Below, in pieces: positions 42,474 to 50,999 of a stretch of DNA of 56,020 nucleotides. The stretch covers positions 1 through 56,020 of the forward strand of contig CAKQRW010000015.1 of NCBI GenBank assembly GCA_934271655.1. Direction: 5' to 3'. The notes below the pieces were generated by a model, which made no database searches, was not told the origin of the DNA, and worked only from the letters and a program-made list of their open reading frames with translations. The translations under genes and the position numbers were made by a program. The stretch is from an uncultured Bacteroidaceae bacterium. Its GTDB lineage: Bacteria; Bacteroidota; Bacteroidia; Bacteroidales; Bacteroidaceae. Numbering within the stretch: the first letter of the stretch is position 1; each line of letters begins with the position of its first letter.

Positions 42474-44471
42474 TTACTTGATGACTTTCTTGACACTGCC
42501 ATCCTTCATCCTGACGATATGCACGCCGCTCTGTGAAGCAGACACCATCTGGCCGCTTACAGAATAATGGACAGCTCCGTCAGCGTCAGCAGCACCGGCA
42601 CGCATGCCATCAACGCCTGTGCTGATGTTCACTCCATCCATTGAAGGGAATATCTCCTTCACGTAAATCACCTGGGTGCTGGCAGAGTTGAAGCCAGCGA
42701 GACGGAGATTGCTGAGGTTGAGAGCCCTGCCAGAGGCTGTCTTCACGTCACTGAGGTCGATGACACACTCATACCATGAAGCGGTCTTGTCCTCATTGGC
42801 AGTCAGCTTCATCTCCTTGTACAGGTCTACCGCATAAGGCTCATCCCAATAGTTGGCCGAGTCGTAGAGGCGGAACTGCGTACCGTTATTTGGTCTCCTT
42901 GCCAATCTCACCACAAGATACTTATATCCAGAGATGTCCACGCTGCCCTCATCCTCATAGCGCCATCCGGCAAAACCAGATGCCTTCATCGTGATAGCAG
43001 CCTTCACGGTGGCTGGAGACGAATACTTTATGGAGTTCTTATACAACACGTCTGGCACGAAGCAGTCGGCTTCCTTGACCAGGTCAAAAGGATTGGCCGG
43101 CACAGCCTGGATGGGCTGGTAACGGTGGTCGGCAGAATAGTTGACATTATAAAAATCCTTGTACCACTCGAAGCATGACACGCCGCTTGCCTCATAAGGG
43201 TCGAGTCCATTGGCCTCCATGGCTGTCTTGAAAGCAGGCACCACATTCTTCTTGTCGTACTTAATGTAAGAGTCTATGTCGATATAGCATCCTGTGCCAG
43301 ACAGAGTCATTGAGATATTGCCAAACTTGTCGAGAGTGTACTTATACGCCGCGCCCCAATGGCTTGTGGTGCCTGTGGCCCATGTGCCATAGTTGCTCAG
43401 CACAAAGTCGCCATGCTCGTTATAGTGGCCTGTGCCCTCTTTCTCCGGACTCCAGTCCACCTCGGTAATGACAATAGGGTTGGTGCCCATGATTGGGCAT
43501 GAAGTGCGGAACTGCTCCGAATAAGCCTCCATACCGTTCTTGGAGTTGATGGCATACTTGGCCTGATAGTTCTCTGAGTAGTTCTTGTCATCGCCACCGT
43601 ACCAGCCCACATAGTTGTGCACAGCATAACCTATGTTGTCGCCCGTGATGCCATACTTGGCGAAGTCGCGGTAGTTGCCCTGCCATCCTGTGCCTGGCAC
43701 CCATATGACACCCTCATAGCCGTTGGCGCGCATCTTTTCCACCACAGGCTGGAAGAAGTCGTGCAGAGCGCTTTCTGATGTGACGCCGCCCTTGCCCTTC
43801 AGAGTGACAGGCTCATTGCCAAGCTCAATCATTATCTGTCCAGCATATTTCTTGATGGTAGCGTCCTGAGTGACGATGTCCCACACCGTCATGATGTAAT
43901 CATTGTAGTAGTCGCCCACTTCCACATAACCAGGGAATACGCCAGGCGGGCGCATGATGACATAGAGGCCGTGAGCCAAGGCTTTCTCGGCAATTGGGAT
44001 GTAACAGCTCTTGAGAAACTGCTTGAGCTTGTCCTGTGAGAACTTGCTGATGTTGGCCTCGCCGCTCACCTCATTGCCATGAGGGTCGTAGGTTTTGTTG
44101 TCCTTCACCGTGAAGCCCTTGGCCAGCGTCGTCGACTTGCCTAGCCAGCATGGATCAAGATGGAGGCGGAACAGGTTGCAATAAGCGCCCTTGTCGTGAG
44201 CCGTTATGGCGGTGAAGAGCTTGTTGAAATACACGACAGCCCTCTTGGCGTCGGTGTCCGTGTTAGCGCTGTTGCCCCAACGGTAACTGTTGAAGTACGG
44301 GCTTGGAGTATCCATCACGCCATGAAGCACCACCTTGTTGCCATAGGGGTCTTTCAGATTGTTGCCGTCCACATGCAAAGGCTGGAGGTCATAGTAGACA
44401 TCGGTCTGGGCCTGTGCGGCAAAGGTCATCATCAGAAAAGAGATGATGAGGAGTAGTCTTGACTTATTCAT
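42474..44471 (-). CDS. Secreted GH5-type glycoside hydrolase with T9SS-like C-terminus
   Basis: 665 residues with a signal peptide (MNKSRLLLIISFLMMTFAAQA). The catalytic (beta/alpha)8 domain spans ~25-460; the acid/base is E220 in IELGNEP and the nucleophile is E337 in VITEVDW, the clan-A pattern of cellulases, xylanases and mannanases. Subfamily and substrate are not resolved. Residues ~475-612 (GFAGWRYEDEG, YKYLVVRLARRP) are a beta-rich module also found in the esterase. The tail (VHYSVSGQMV...VHIVRMKDGSVKKVIK) resembles type IX sorting domains. Divergent from leuS, with its own -7 element. Confidence 0.88.
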   Translation of the reverse strand: MNKSRLLLIISFLMMTFAAQAQTDVYYDLQPLHVDGNNLKDPYGNKVVLHGVMDTPSPYFNSYRWGNSANTDTDAKRAVVYFNKLFTAITAHDKGAYCNLFRLHLDPCWLGKSTTLAKGFTVKDNKTYDPHGNEVSGEANISKFSQDKLKQFLKSCYIPIAEKALAHGLYVIMRPPGVFPGYVEVGDYYNDYIMTVWDIVTQDATIKKYAGQIMIELGNEPVTLKGKGGVTSESALHDFFQPVVEKMRANGYEGVIWVPGTGWQGNYRDFAKYGITGDNIGYAVHNYVGWYGGDDKNYSENYQAKYAINSKNGMEAYSEQFRTSCPIMGTNPIVITEVDWSPEKEGTGHYNEHGDFVLSNYGTWATGTTSHWGAAYKYTLDKFGNISMTLSGTGCYIDIDSYIKYDKKNVVPAFKTAMEANGLDPYEASGVSCFEWYKDFYNVNYSADHRYQPIQAVPANPFDLVKEADCFVPDVLYKNSIKYSSPATVKAAITMKASGFAGWRYEDEGSVDISGYKYLVVRLARRPNNGTQFRLYDSANYWDEPYAVDLYKEMKLTANEDKTASWYECVIDLSDVKTASGRALNLSNLRLAGFNSASTQVIYVKEIFPSMDGVNISTGVDGMRAGAADADGAVHYSVSGQMVSASQSGVHIVRMKDGSVKKVIK

Positions 44472-44566
44472 GTGCAGATATTTTATTTAGTTTCTTATCC
44501 GGTTGATTAGTTTTCTTTGGCTGGCTTATCAGCCTTTGTATCATAGTCTCACTTTCTTTACGTCTG

Positions 44567-44574
44567 CAAATTTA
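44567..44574 (-). promoter_or_regulatory. -7 promoter element for the GH5 gene
   Basis: Minus-strand TAAATTTG (TAnnTTTG), about 95 bases before the start codon. Confidence 0.45.
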
Positions 44575-44660
44575 GTAACTTATATTTATATATAGTATTA
44601 AAAAAAAATCATTTAGTTTAGATTTTCTTTCAATAGGTTTCTCATCTTGTTTTTATTGCT

Positions 44661-44668
44661 TAACTTTG
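44661..44668 (+). promoter_or_regulatory. -7 promoter element for leuS
   Basis: TAACTTTG. It predicts a transcript start near 44675. It overlaps the first codon of the longest frame (ATG at 44666), supporting the ATG at 44756 instead. Confidence 0.6.
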
Positions 44669-44755
44669 CACATAATTTATGTGCGGACTCGGCTTGCGCT
44701 CCATCCACACATCCATGCGGCATCAAGTCAAAAAAAGGAAAAAACATATTATACA

Positions 44756-47599
44756 ATGGAATACAATTTCAGAGACATTGAAAAGAAATGGCAGCAGACA
44801 TGGGTTGCCAACAAGACCTACAAGGTGACTGAAGACAAGAGCAAACCTAAATTCTATGTGCTCAACATGTTCCCATACCCAAGCGGCGCAGGCCTGCATG
44901 TGGGACACCCTCTCGGCTACATCGCCAGCGACATCTATGCTCGCTACAAGCGTCTGCAGGGATTCAACGTGCTCAACCCTATGGGCTATGATGCCTATGG
45001 TCTGCCAGCAGAGCAGTATGCCATCCAGACAGGACAGCATCCAGAGACTACAACGTTCGCCAACATAAACCGCTATCGCGAACAGCTGGACAAGATAGGC
45101 TTCTCGTTCGACTGGGACCGCGAGGTGCGCACATGCACGCCCGACTACTACAAGTGGACACAATGGGCATTCCAGAAGATGTTCGGCTCTTTCTTCTGCA
45201 ACAAGTGCCAGAAGGCGGAACCAATAGAGGACCTCATCAAGCATTTCGAGGAGAAAGGCACAGAGGGACTTGACGTGGCACAGACAGAAGAACTGGAGTT
45301 CACAGCAGCAGAGTGGAACGCCATGGACGAGAAGAAGAAGAGCGAGGTGCTGATGAACTACCGCATCGCCTTCATGGGCGAGACAATGGTCAACTGGTGC
45401 GCCGGCCTCGGCACAGTGCTGGCCAACGATGAGGTCGTTGACGGCGTGAGCGTGCGCGGAGGCTTCCCCGTGGAGCAGAAGAAAATGAGGCAGTGGTGCC
45501 TTCGTGTGAGCGCATACAGCCAGCGTCTTCTCGACGGCCTGGACACCATACAGTGGAGCGACTCCATCAAGGAGACACAGAAGAACTGGATAGGACGTTC
45601 TGAGGGTACAGAGGTGGAGTTCAAGATAGCCGACAGTGACGAGTCGTTCACCATCTTCACCACACGCGCCGACACCATGTTTGGAGTGACCTTCATGGTG
45701 CTTGCGCCAGAGAGCGACCTCGTGGACAAGGTGACAACAGCCGAGCAGAAAGCTGCTGTGGATGAGTATGTGAAATATGTGAAGGGACGCACGGAGCGTG
45801 AACGCATGATAGACCACAAGGTGACAGGTGTGTTCTCTGGTTCCTATGCCATCAACCCGTTCACAGGAGAGAAGAACCCTATATGGATTTCAGAATATGT
45901 GCTTGCAGGATACGGCACAGGAGCCATCATGGCAGTGCCTGCTCACGACAGCCGCGACTATGCCTTCGCCAAGCACTTCGGCCTTCCCATCATTCCGCTT
46001 ATCGAGGGAGCTGACGTGTCGGAAGAGAGCTACGACGCAAAGGAGGGTATCGTGACCAACTCTCCGCGAGAGGGTGTCAAGCCATATATCGACTTCAGTC
46101 TCAACGGCATGACTGTCAAGGAGGCCATCGCAGCCACTAAAGTGTATGTCAAGGAGCACAAGATAGGACGCGTGAAGGTCAACTACCGCCTGCGCGACGC
46201 CATCTTCTCACGTCAGAGATACTGGGGCGAACCTTTCCCTGTATACTACAAGAACGGTGTGCCCACAATGATTCCGGAGGAGTGCCTGCCTGTCAAGCTT
46301 CCTGCTGTCGACAAGTTCCTCCCCACAGAGACTGGCGAGCCACCACTCGGCAACGCTACCGTATGGGCATGGGACGAGGCCAACAAGGCTGTGGTGGAAA
46401 AGAGCAAGATAGACGACAAGACAGTCTTCCCTATAGAGTTGTACACCATGCCAGGCTTCGCTGGCAGCTCGGCTTATTACCTCCGCTACATGGATCCGCA
46501 CAATGACAAAGCGCTTGTCAGCAAGGAGGCAGATGAATACTGGCAGAACGTGGACCTCTATGTGGGCGGCAGCGAGCACGCTACAGGACACCTCATCTAC
46601 AGCCGCTTCTGGAACAAGTTCCTCTTCGACCTCGGCGTGTCATGCAAGGAAGAGCCATTCCAGAAACTGGTCAACCAGGGCATGATACAGGGACGAAGCA
46701 ACTTCGTCTACCGCATCAAGGACACCAACACCTTTGTTTCTCTCGACAAGAAGGACGGCTACGATGTCACCCCTATACACGTGGACGTGAACATTGTCAG
46801 CGCCGACGTGCTCGACGTGGAGGCCTTCAAGGCATGGCGACCTGAATACAACAACGCTGAGTTCATCCTCAACGATGAGGGTAAGTACATCTGCGGATGG
46901 GCTGTGGAGAAAATGTCTAAGAGCATGTTCAACGTGGTCAACCCAGACATGATCGTGGAGAAATTCGGCGCAGACACACTCCGACTCTACGAGATGTTCC
47001 TCGGCCCTGTGGAGCAAAGCAAGCCATGGGACACCAACGGCATCGACGGATGCCACCGCTTCCTGAAGAAGCTGTGGAAGTTCATGACAACAGACGACGG
47101 CAAGATAGCAGCCACCGACGATGCTCCAAGCAAGGCCGAACTGAAGTCGCTCCACACACTCATCAAGAAGGTGACAGGCGACATAGAGCAGTTCTCCTAC
47201 AACACCTCCATCGCAGCCTTCATGGTGTGCCTCAATGAGCTGACCAAGCAGAAGAGCATGAGCCGCGAGGTGAAGGAGCAGCTCACAGTGCTCCTTGCAC
47301 CATTCTGCCCTCACCTCTGCGAGGAGCTCTGGCAGATGATGGGCCACGAGACAAGCGTATGCGACGCTCAATGGCCTGCATTCAACGAGGAGCACCTCAA
47401 GGAAGACTCCGTGAAGATGATGGTGGCCTTCAACGGCAAGGCACGCTTCCAGCTGGAGTTTGCCGCTGGTGTAAGCAAGGAAGAGGCTGAGAAGGCCGCG
47501 CTGGACAACCCGCAGTCGGCCAAGTGGATGGAAGGCTTCACCGTGGCAAAGGTCATCGTGGTGCCAGGCAAGATGATCAACATCGTGCTTAAGAAATAG
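44756..47599 (+). CDS. leuS: Leucyl-tRNA synthetase
   Basis: 947 residues from the ATG at 44756 (MEYNFRDIEKKWQQTW, the standard family start). Class I signatures are the HIGH-like GLHVGHPLGY and KMSKS in VEKMSKSMFN. The editing domain (CP1) is present, with the motifs TTRADTMFG and MAVPAHDSRDYAFA. The C-terminal anticodon-binding part ends with the usual KVIVVPGKMINIVLKK. It charges tRNA-Leu. A longer frame from 44666 overlaps the promoter and is rejected. Confidence 0.98.
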   Translation: MEYNFRDIEKKWQQTWVANKTYKVTEDKSKPKFYVLNMFPYPSGAGLHVGHPLGYIASDIYARYKRLQGFNVLNPMGYDAYGLPAEQYAIQTGQHPETTTFANINRYREQLDKIGFSFDWDREVRTCTPDYYKWTQWAFQKMFGSFFCNKCQKAEPIEDLIKHFEEKGTEGLDVAQTEELEFTAAEWNAMDEKKKSEVLMNYRIAFMGETMVNWCAGLGTVLANDEVVDGVSVRGGFPVEQKKMRQWCLRVSAYSQRLLDGLDTIQWSDSIKETQKNWIGRSEGTEVEFKIADSDESFTIFTTRADTMFGVTFMVLAPESDLVDKVTTAEQKAAVDEYVKYVKGRTERERMIDHKVTGVFSGSYAINPFTGEKNPIWISEYVLAGYGTGAIMAVPAHDSRDYAFAKHFGLPIIPLIEGADVSEESYDAKEGIVTNSPREGVKPYIDFSLNGMTVKEAIAATKVYVKEHKIGRVKVNYRLRDAIFSRQRYWGEPFPVYYKNGVPTMIPEECLPVKLPAVDKFLPTETGEPPLGNATVWAWDEANKAVVEKSKIDDKTVFPIELYTMPGFAGSSAYYLRYMDPHNDKALVSKEADEYWQNVDLYVGGSEHATGHLIYSRFWNKFLFDLGVSCKEEPFQKLVNQGMIQGRSNFVYRIKDTNTFVSLDKKDGYDVTPIHVDVNIVSADVLDVEAFKAWRPEYNNAEFILNDEGKYICGWAVEKMSKSMFNVVNPDMIVEKFGADTLRLYEMFLGPVEQSKPWDTNGIDGCHRFLKKLWKFMTTDDGKIAATDDAPSKAELKSLHTLIKKVTGDIEQFSYNTSIAAFMVCLNELTKQKSMSREVKEQLTVLLAPFCPHLCEELWQMMGHETSVCDAQWPAFNEEHLKEDSVKMMVAFNGKARFQLEFAAGVSKEEAEKAALDNPQSAKWMEGFTVAKVIVVPGKMINIVLKK

Positions 47600-47613
47600 G
47601 CATATGGCATGAT

Positions 47614-47647
47614 GCTTGCATGACAAGACTTCACTTGCCATGCAAGC
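47614..47647 (+). terminator. Weak hairpin between leuS and the YitT-family gene
   Basis: A 9-bp stem GCTTGCATG / CATGCAAGC with a 16-base loop and no T run. It may attenuate rather than stop read-through. Confidence 0.4.
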
Positions 47648-47706
47648 CATCCCTGCCAGTCCATTTACCATATAAATATAAATGAAAATTGAGATTTTGT
47701 TTACCC

Positions 47707-48963
47707 ATGAGTAAATCACATATTTTCAGAGAACTAAAGGATTACGCCCTCATATCTGTGGGCGTAATCCTTTATGCTATAGGTGTAGCAGTCTTCATGC
47801 TCCCATACAACCTTACTACTGGCGGCGTGGCAGGTATATCCACCATCGTCTACTACCTGACAGGAGTGGAAGTGCAGGTGACATACGTGATTATCAACGC
47901 TATACTGCTTATCATAGGCATCAAGGAACTTGGAATAAGGTTTTGCCTGAAGACCATCTATGCGGTGTTCTTCATGACATTTGTGCTGTGGCTGCTGCAG
48001 AGACTGATAGAAGTGCCCAATCCGGACATTCCCGGAAAGATGATGCTGCCGCAGCTCATTGGCAACGAGTCATTCATGGCATGCGTGCTGGGAGCCATCA
48101 TGTGCGGCACAGGCCTGGCCGTATGTTTCCAGAACAATGGCTCTACTGGCGGCACAGACATCATCGCAGCCATTGTCAACAAGCACAAGCCCATGTCACT
48201 CGGCTCTGTCATAATGTCCTGCGATGTGGTGATAATCTCTTCATGCTACTTCATCTTCCACGACTGGTACCGCGTCATATACGGTTTCGTGATGCTCATC
48301 ATCTGTTCTATGACACTCGACTACTGGATGCGCCAGCGGCAGCAGTCTGTGCAGTTCATGATTTTCTCACGCAACGCGGAAGCCATAGCCGATGCCATAC
48401 TCGACACTCATCACGGCGTGACCATCCTCGACGGTGAGGGCTGGTACACCCATTCTGACCGCAAGGTGGTGCTCAGCATCATCCGCAAGCGCGAGCAGGC
48501 TGTCATACAGCGCATGATAAAGAAGATAGACCCCTATGCCTTTGTGAGCACCACCGATGCCAACCAGGTATGGGGCGAGGGCTTTGACAAGATGAAGGTG
48601 AGCGAAAGGCGCAAGGAGAGGACTATCATCGTTTGCGCCACAAACAATGCCACCAAAGTTGACACCGCGCGGCAAATACTCGGAAACAACTATGATGTCC
48701 GCTCGCTTCTTCAGGTAGGATGCGACACACGCAAGGAATTCTACTCTGTCATCCTTGGCCAGGAGCCTCGCAAGCGCATCGCATTCGTGAAGAAATTCTT
48801 TGGCTTTGACGCTTTTTACCTCTCTAAGGAAGGACATGTTACGCTTGTGGAAGGCTATTACGAGCAGAACGAATACCAATACAGCGAATATGAGAGCCTG
48901 GAGGACATGAAGAAGCATCTGGAAGACAAAAGCAGAAAGGCAAACACTAAACTGAAGGCTTAG
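47707..48963 (+). CDS. YitT-family membrane protein with DUF2179 and an unusual C-terminal extension
   Basis: 418 residues from the ATG at 47707. Residues ~10-205 hold five or six membrane segments of the YitT (DUF161) family, with PYNLTTGGVAGISTIVYY and FQNNGSTGGTDIIAAI. Residues ~215-300 are the soluble DUF2179 domain (HHGVTILDGEGWYT, IDPYAFVSTTDANQVWGEGF). Normal members end here. This one continues for ~114 residues (305-418): TIIVCATNNATKVDTARQIL with a TxNxxK-type motif (K317), then FGFDAFYL and EGYYEQNEYQYSE, which resemble the beginning and end of RdgB/HAM1 nucleotide pyrophosphatases with the middle missing. Function unknown; the extension is discussed in the findings. Confidence 0.85.
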   Translation: MSKSHIFRELKDYALISVGVILYAIGVAVFMLPYNLTTGGVAGISTIVYYLTGVEVQVTYVIINAILLIIGIKELGIRFCLKTIYAVFFMTFVLWLLQRLIEVPNPDIPGKMMLPQLIGNESFMACVLGAIMCGTGLAVCFQNNGSTGGTDIIAAIVNKHKPMSLGSVIMSCDVVIISSCYFIFHDWYRVIYGFVMLIICSMTLDYWMRQRQQSVQFMIFSRNAEAIADAILDTHHGVTILDGEGWYTHSDRKVVLSIIRKREQAVIQRMIKKIDPYAFVSTTDANQVWGEGFDKMKVSERRKERTIIVCATNNATKVDTARQILGNNYDVRSLLQVGCDTRKEFYSVILGQEPRKRIAFVKKFFGFDAFYLSKEGHVTLVEGYYEQNEYQYSEYESLEDMKKHLEDKSRKANTKLKA

Positions 48964-49008
48964 AGGGAGTAAGAGGAGGCTGGCATACTAAAGACCATAT
49001 ACAACAAA

Positions 49009-49067
49009 AAGCGTCCTGTAAGAACAAGAGTCTTAATTCCACAGACTTTTGCCCTTACAGGACGCTT
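49009..49067 (+). terminator. Terminator after the YitT-family gene
   Basis: A perfect 14-bp stem AAGCGTCCTGTAAG (49009-49022) / CTTACAGGACGCTT (49054-49067). The 31-base loop has a small inner stem GTCT/AGAC. It is followed by CTCTTATTTATTT. Confidence 0.85.
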
Positions 49068-49080
49068 CTCTTATTTATTT

Positions 49081-49270
49081 ATAAGTAGGTGCTCATAATT
49101 ATTTTTATATTTGCCATGCTCTATCTTGAGGCAGTTTTTTTTCTTCTGTTTGAAGGAGCTATACGGGCATAGTGACTGATAAACAGAAGGAAAAGATGAC
49201 CGAGAGAGAGTGTGGCAAATATTGGAGCGGCTTACTTTGATACTATAAAATAATTTTGAACACCTACTTA
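49081..49270. repeat. Palindromic pair of the dispersed repeat (copy 2 plus an inverted, diverged copy)
   Basis: The right half, 49165-49270, is ~95% identical to 24956-25061. The left half, 49081-49164, is a diverged, internally deleted copy in opposite orientation (AGGTGCTCATAATT, ATATTTGCC, CTTCTGTTT). The outer ends ATAAGTAGGTGCTC and its counterpart at 49257-49271 are inverted repeats of about 26 bp with a few mismatches. It lies in the convergent gap between the YitT-family and GH43 genes. Confidence 0.8.
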
Positions 49271-49370
49271 TTCAACCAAGGGCCGCTTTACTTACCTCCA
49301 GACTACTATAATACATCATAGGGGTTACAGTCCACATAGGCTGGAAGATTTTGAGATACCCCTTCTTTTT

Positions 49371-49408
49371 ATTTAAGTTCTGGCACCTTATTTAAGTTCT
49401 GGCACCTT
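49371..49408. repeat. 19-bp tandem duplication across the GH43 stop codon
   Basis: ATTTAAGTTCTGGCACCTT occurs twice (49371-49389, 49390-49408). On the minus strand the codons for VPELK and the stop lie in the second copy; the first copy repeats the same bases after the stop. Confidence 0.92.
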
Positions 49409-50530
49409 ATCACTCCATCTTATCACAGGCACGCCATCATCATCAAAGCTGATAGGCAGCCACAGATGCAGCGAATTGGACAGATGCTCAGGATTCCAGA
49501 TGTCGGCCATGAAGACAGGCTCGTCAAACACGCCGTCAAGTATATATGTGCCCTGGCCGCCAAAGGTCTTGTTTGCAGGCATGTTGTTGTAGCCTGTAGC
49601 TTCCCCGACAAATGGTGAGTGGTCTACCTGCTCCCATGGGCCCCATATGCTCTTGGACCTGAACATGCGCGCCTCGTTGGGTGCCCAACCCGTGCATCCA
49701 GAGCATATCATCCACAACTGTCCATCATGCTTGAAGATGCAAGGAGCCTCGTTCTGGCCTCCAGGAGCTACCGTAGTGTACTTGCCCGTAAAGTCAAGAT
49801 AATCGTCTGTCATCTCGCTTATCATCAGCGTCAGGTTGTCCTGCGACGAGGTGATGTGATAAGCCTTGCCCTTCTCATCGACATAGACAGTCATGTCACG
49901 GCTCATCTGCCCGCCTTCCATGTCGCGCCACAGATACATGCCTTTACGCACCTCCGCGCGCCATTCATCAGTCCACCACTGGGTCCACTTGGATGCATCG
50001 GTAGTCTTGGCCTCCTTGATATCTTTCTTTGACATGTCAAACGGCCACTTGCCCGCATTGACACGCATGCTGCGTATAAACGTGAATGGGCCTGTCGGCG
50101 AACTGCTCTTAGCGAATGCCACGCGCGCAGCCTCATAGCCACGGTCCTTCAGCTCCAGATGGAAGAGCATGACAAAGGTCTTTGTCTTGGCATTGTAGAC
50201 CACCTTGGGACGCTCCATGATGCAGCCGCGCTCTATCTCATCTCCATGGTCACGGCTCACAGCAAGGGCTATGCCCTCGTTTCTCCACGTCTTCATGTCC
50301 TTGGAGGAATAGACGCTCACGCCGCGCTCTGTGGTGAATCCTGCGTAGGGACGGTGCTCGCCATACCAGTAATACGTGTCATTATACTTTATCACATTGC
50401 CACCATGGGCATTGATATGCTTGCCATACATGTCAGGCCAAAGCTGGCCATTGACAAGCGTCTGTCCCATCAGAGGCAACATGGCCGCCATGACAAACAA
50501 GAAAGTAGTCAGCAATTTTTTCATCATCAA
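49388..50530 (-). CDS. Secreted GH43-type glycoside hydrolase
   Basis: 380 residues with a signal peptide after MMMKKLLTTFLFVMAAMLPLMG. Three consecutive ATG codons make the start ambiguous by two residues. The segment INAHGGNVIKYNDTYYWYGEHR and later APGGQNEAPCIFKHDGQLWMI and SIWGPWEQVD are typical of the five-bladed propeller of family GH43 (clan GH-F). Members release arabinose, xylose or galactose from polysaccharide side chains; the specificity is not assignable here. It lacks the T9SS-like tail of the other secreted enzymes. A Dabb gene lies 27 bp upstream and may share its transcript. Confidence 0.82.
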   Translation of the reverse strand: MMMKKLLTTFLFVMAAMLPLMGQTLVNGQLWPDMYGKHINAHGGNVIKYNDTYYWYGEHRPYAGFTTERGVSVYSSKDMKTWRNEGIALAVSRDHGDEIERGCIMERPKVVYNAKTKTFVMLFHLELKDRGYEAARVAFAKSSSPTGPFTFIRSMRVNAGKWPFDMSKKDIKEAKTTDASKWTQWWTDEWRAEVRKGMYLWRDMEGGQMSRDMTVYVDEKGKAYHITSSQDNLTLMISEMTDDYLDFTGKYTTVAPGGQNEAPCIFKHDGQLWMICSGCTGWAPNEARMFRSKSIWGPWEQVDHSPFVGEATGYNNMPANKTFGGQGTYILDGVFDEPVFMADIWNPEHLSNSLHLWLPISFDDDGVPVIRWSDKVPELK

Positions 50531-50557
50531 TATGTCCTGCTTTAAATATGTACTGCC

Positions 50558-50863
50558 TTAAAATTCATAATCAAGGCATGTTCTCTGTACTGTATAAGGT
50601 CTCACCTTGCCATTGGCCACAGCTACATGCTCAGGATGCACAGCATAGCCCTTCAGAGCCTCTTCTGACTCAAGCGTGCTGTCAAGCATCACGTCAGCAT
50701 TGGACGAAGCCAGACGGCCATCTATGTTCACCTTGGCATCGACAAGTCCAGGCACCTTGCCTACAAGCCCCTCAAGGCCTTCCTTGATGCCTTTCTTTAC
50801 TGATGTCTTCTCTTCTTCTGTGAGTTCTGGATTGAGAGTCCAGAGAATAATGTGCTTTACCAT
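50558..50863 (-). CDS. Dabb-family (stress-responsive alpha/beta-barrel) protein
   Basis: 101 residues. The N-terminus MVKHIILWTLNPELTEEEK and the central GLVGKVPGLVDAKVNIDG...SNADVMLDSTLESEEALKGYAVHPEHV are the usual Dabb pattern, a small ferredoxin-like barrel that dimerises. Function is generally unknown. It has its own -7 element at 50903-50910 and is followed by the GH43 gene. Confidence 0.88.
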   Translation of the reverse strand: MVKHIILWTLNPELTEEEKTSVKKGIKEGLEGLVGKVPGLVDAKVNIDGRLASSNADVMLDSTLESEEALKGYAVHPEHVAVANGKVRPYTVQRTCLDYEF

Positions 50864-50902
50864 AATTGTCTTTCACTTTTTGAGTTAAATGAATTGTTTC
50901 TG

Positions 50903-50910
50903 CAAAGATA
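50903..50910 (-). promoter_or_regulatory. -7 promoter element for the Dabb-GH43 transcript
   Basis: Minus-strand TATCTTTG, about 40 bases before the Dabb start codon. Confidence 0.55.
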
Positions 50911-50954
50911 GCTCTTTTCAACGAGAAAACTCGCCTGCATTGGAGATAATTCCG

Positions 50955-50962
50955 TAATTTTG
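50955..50962 (+). promoter_or_regulatory. -7 promoter element for the HAD phosphatase gene
   Basis: TAATTTTG (TAnnTTTG), 37 bases before the start codon at 51000. No -33 element at normal spacing. Confidence 0.55.
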
Positions 50963-50999
50963 CATCAATTCAGTTTTACATCAAATCAATTTCAAAATC

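Noticed and set aside
32075..44471. Classical PUL with SusC/SusD
   Set aside because: No TonB-dependent receptor or SusD-like lipoprotein is encoded anywhere in the window.
46640..47719. 359-residue and similar long minus-strand frames opposite leuS (also 44723-45817)
   Set aside because: They are shadows of leuS codons. They are rich in His, Leu, Val and Cys, have no recognisable domains, and lie wholly or mostly antisense to a conserved gene.
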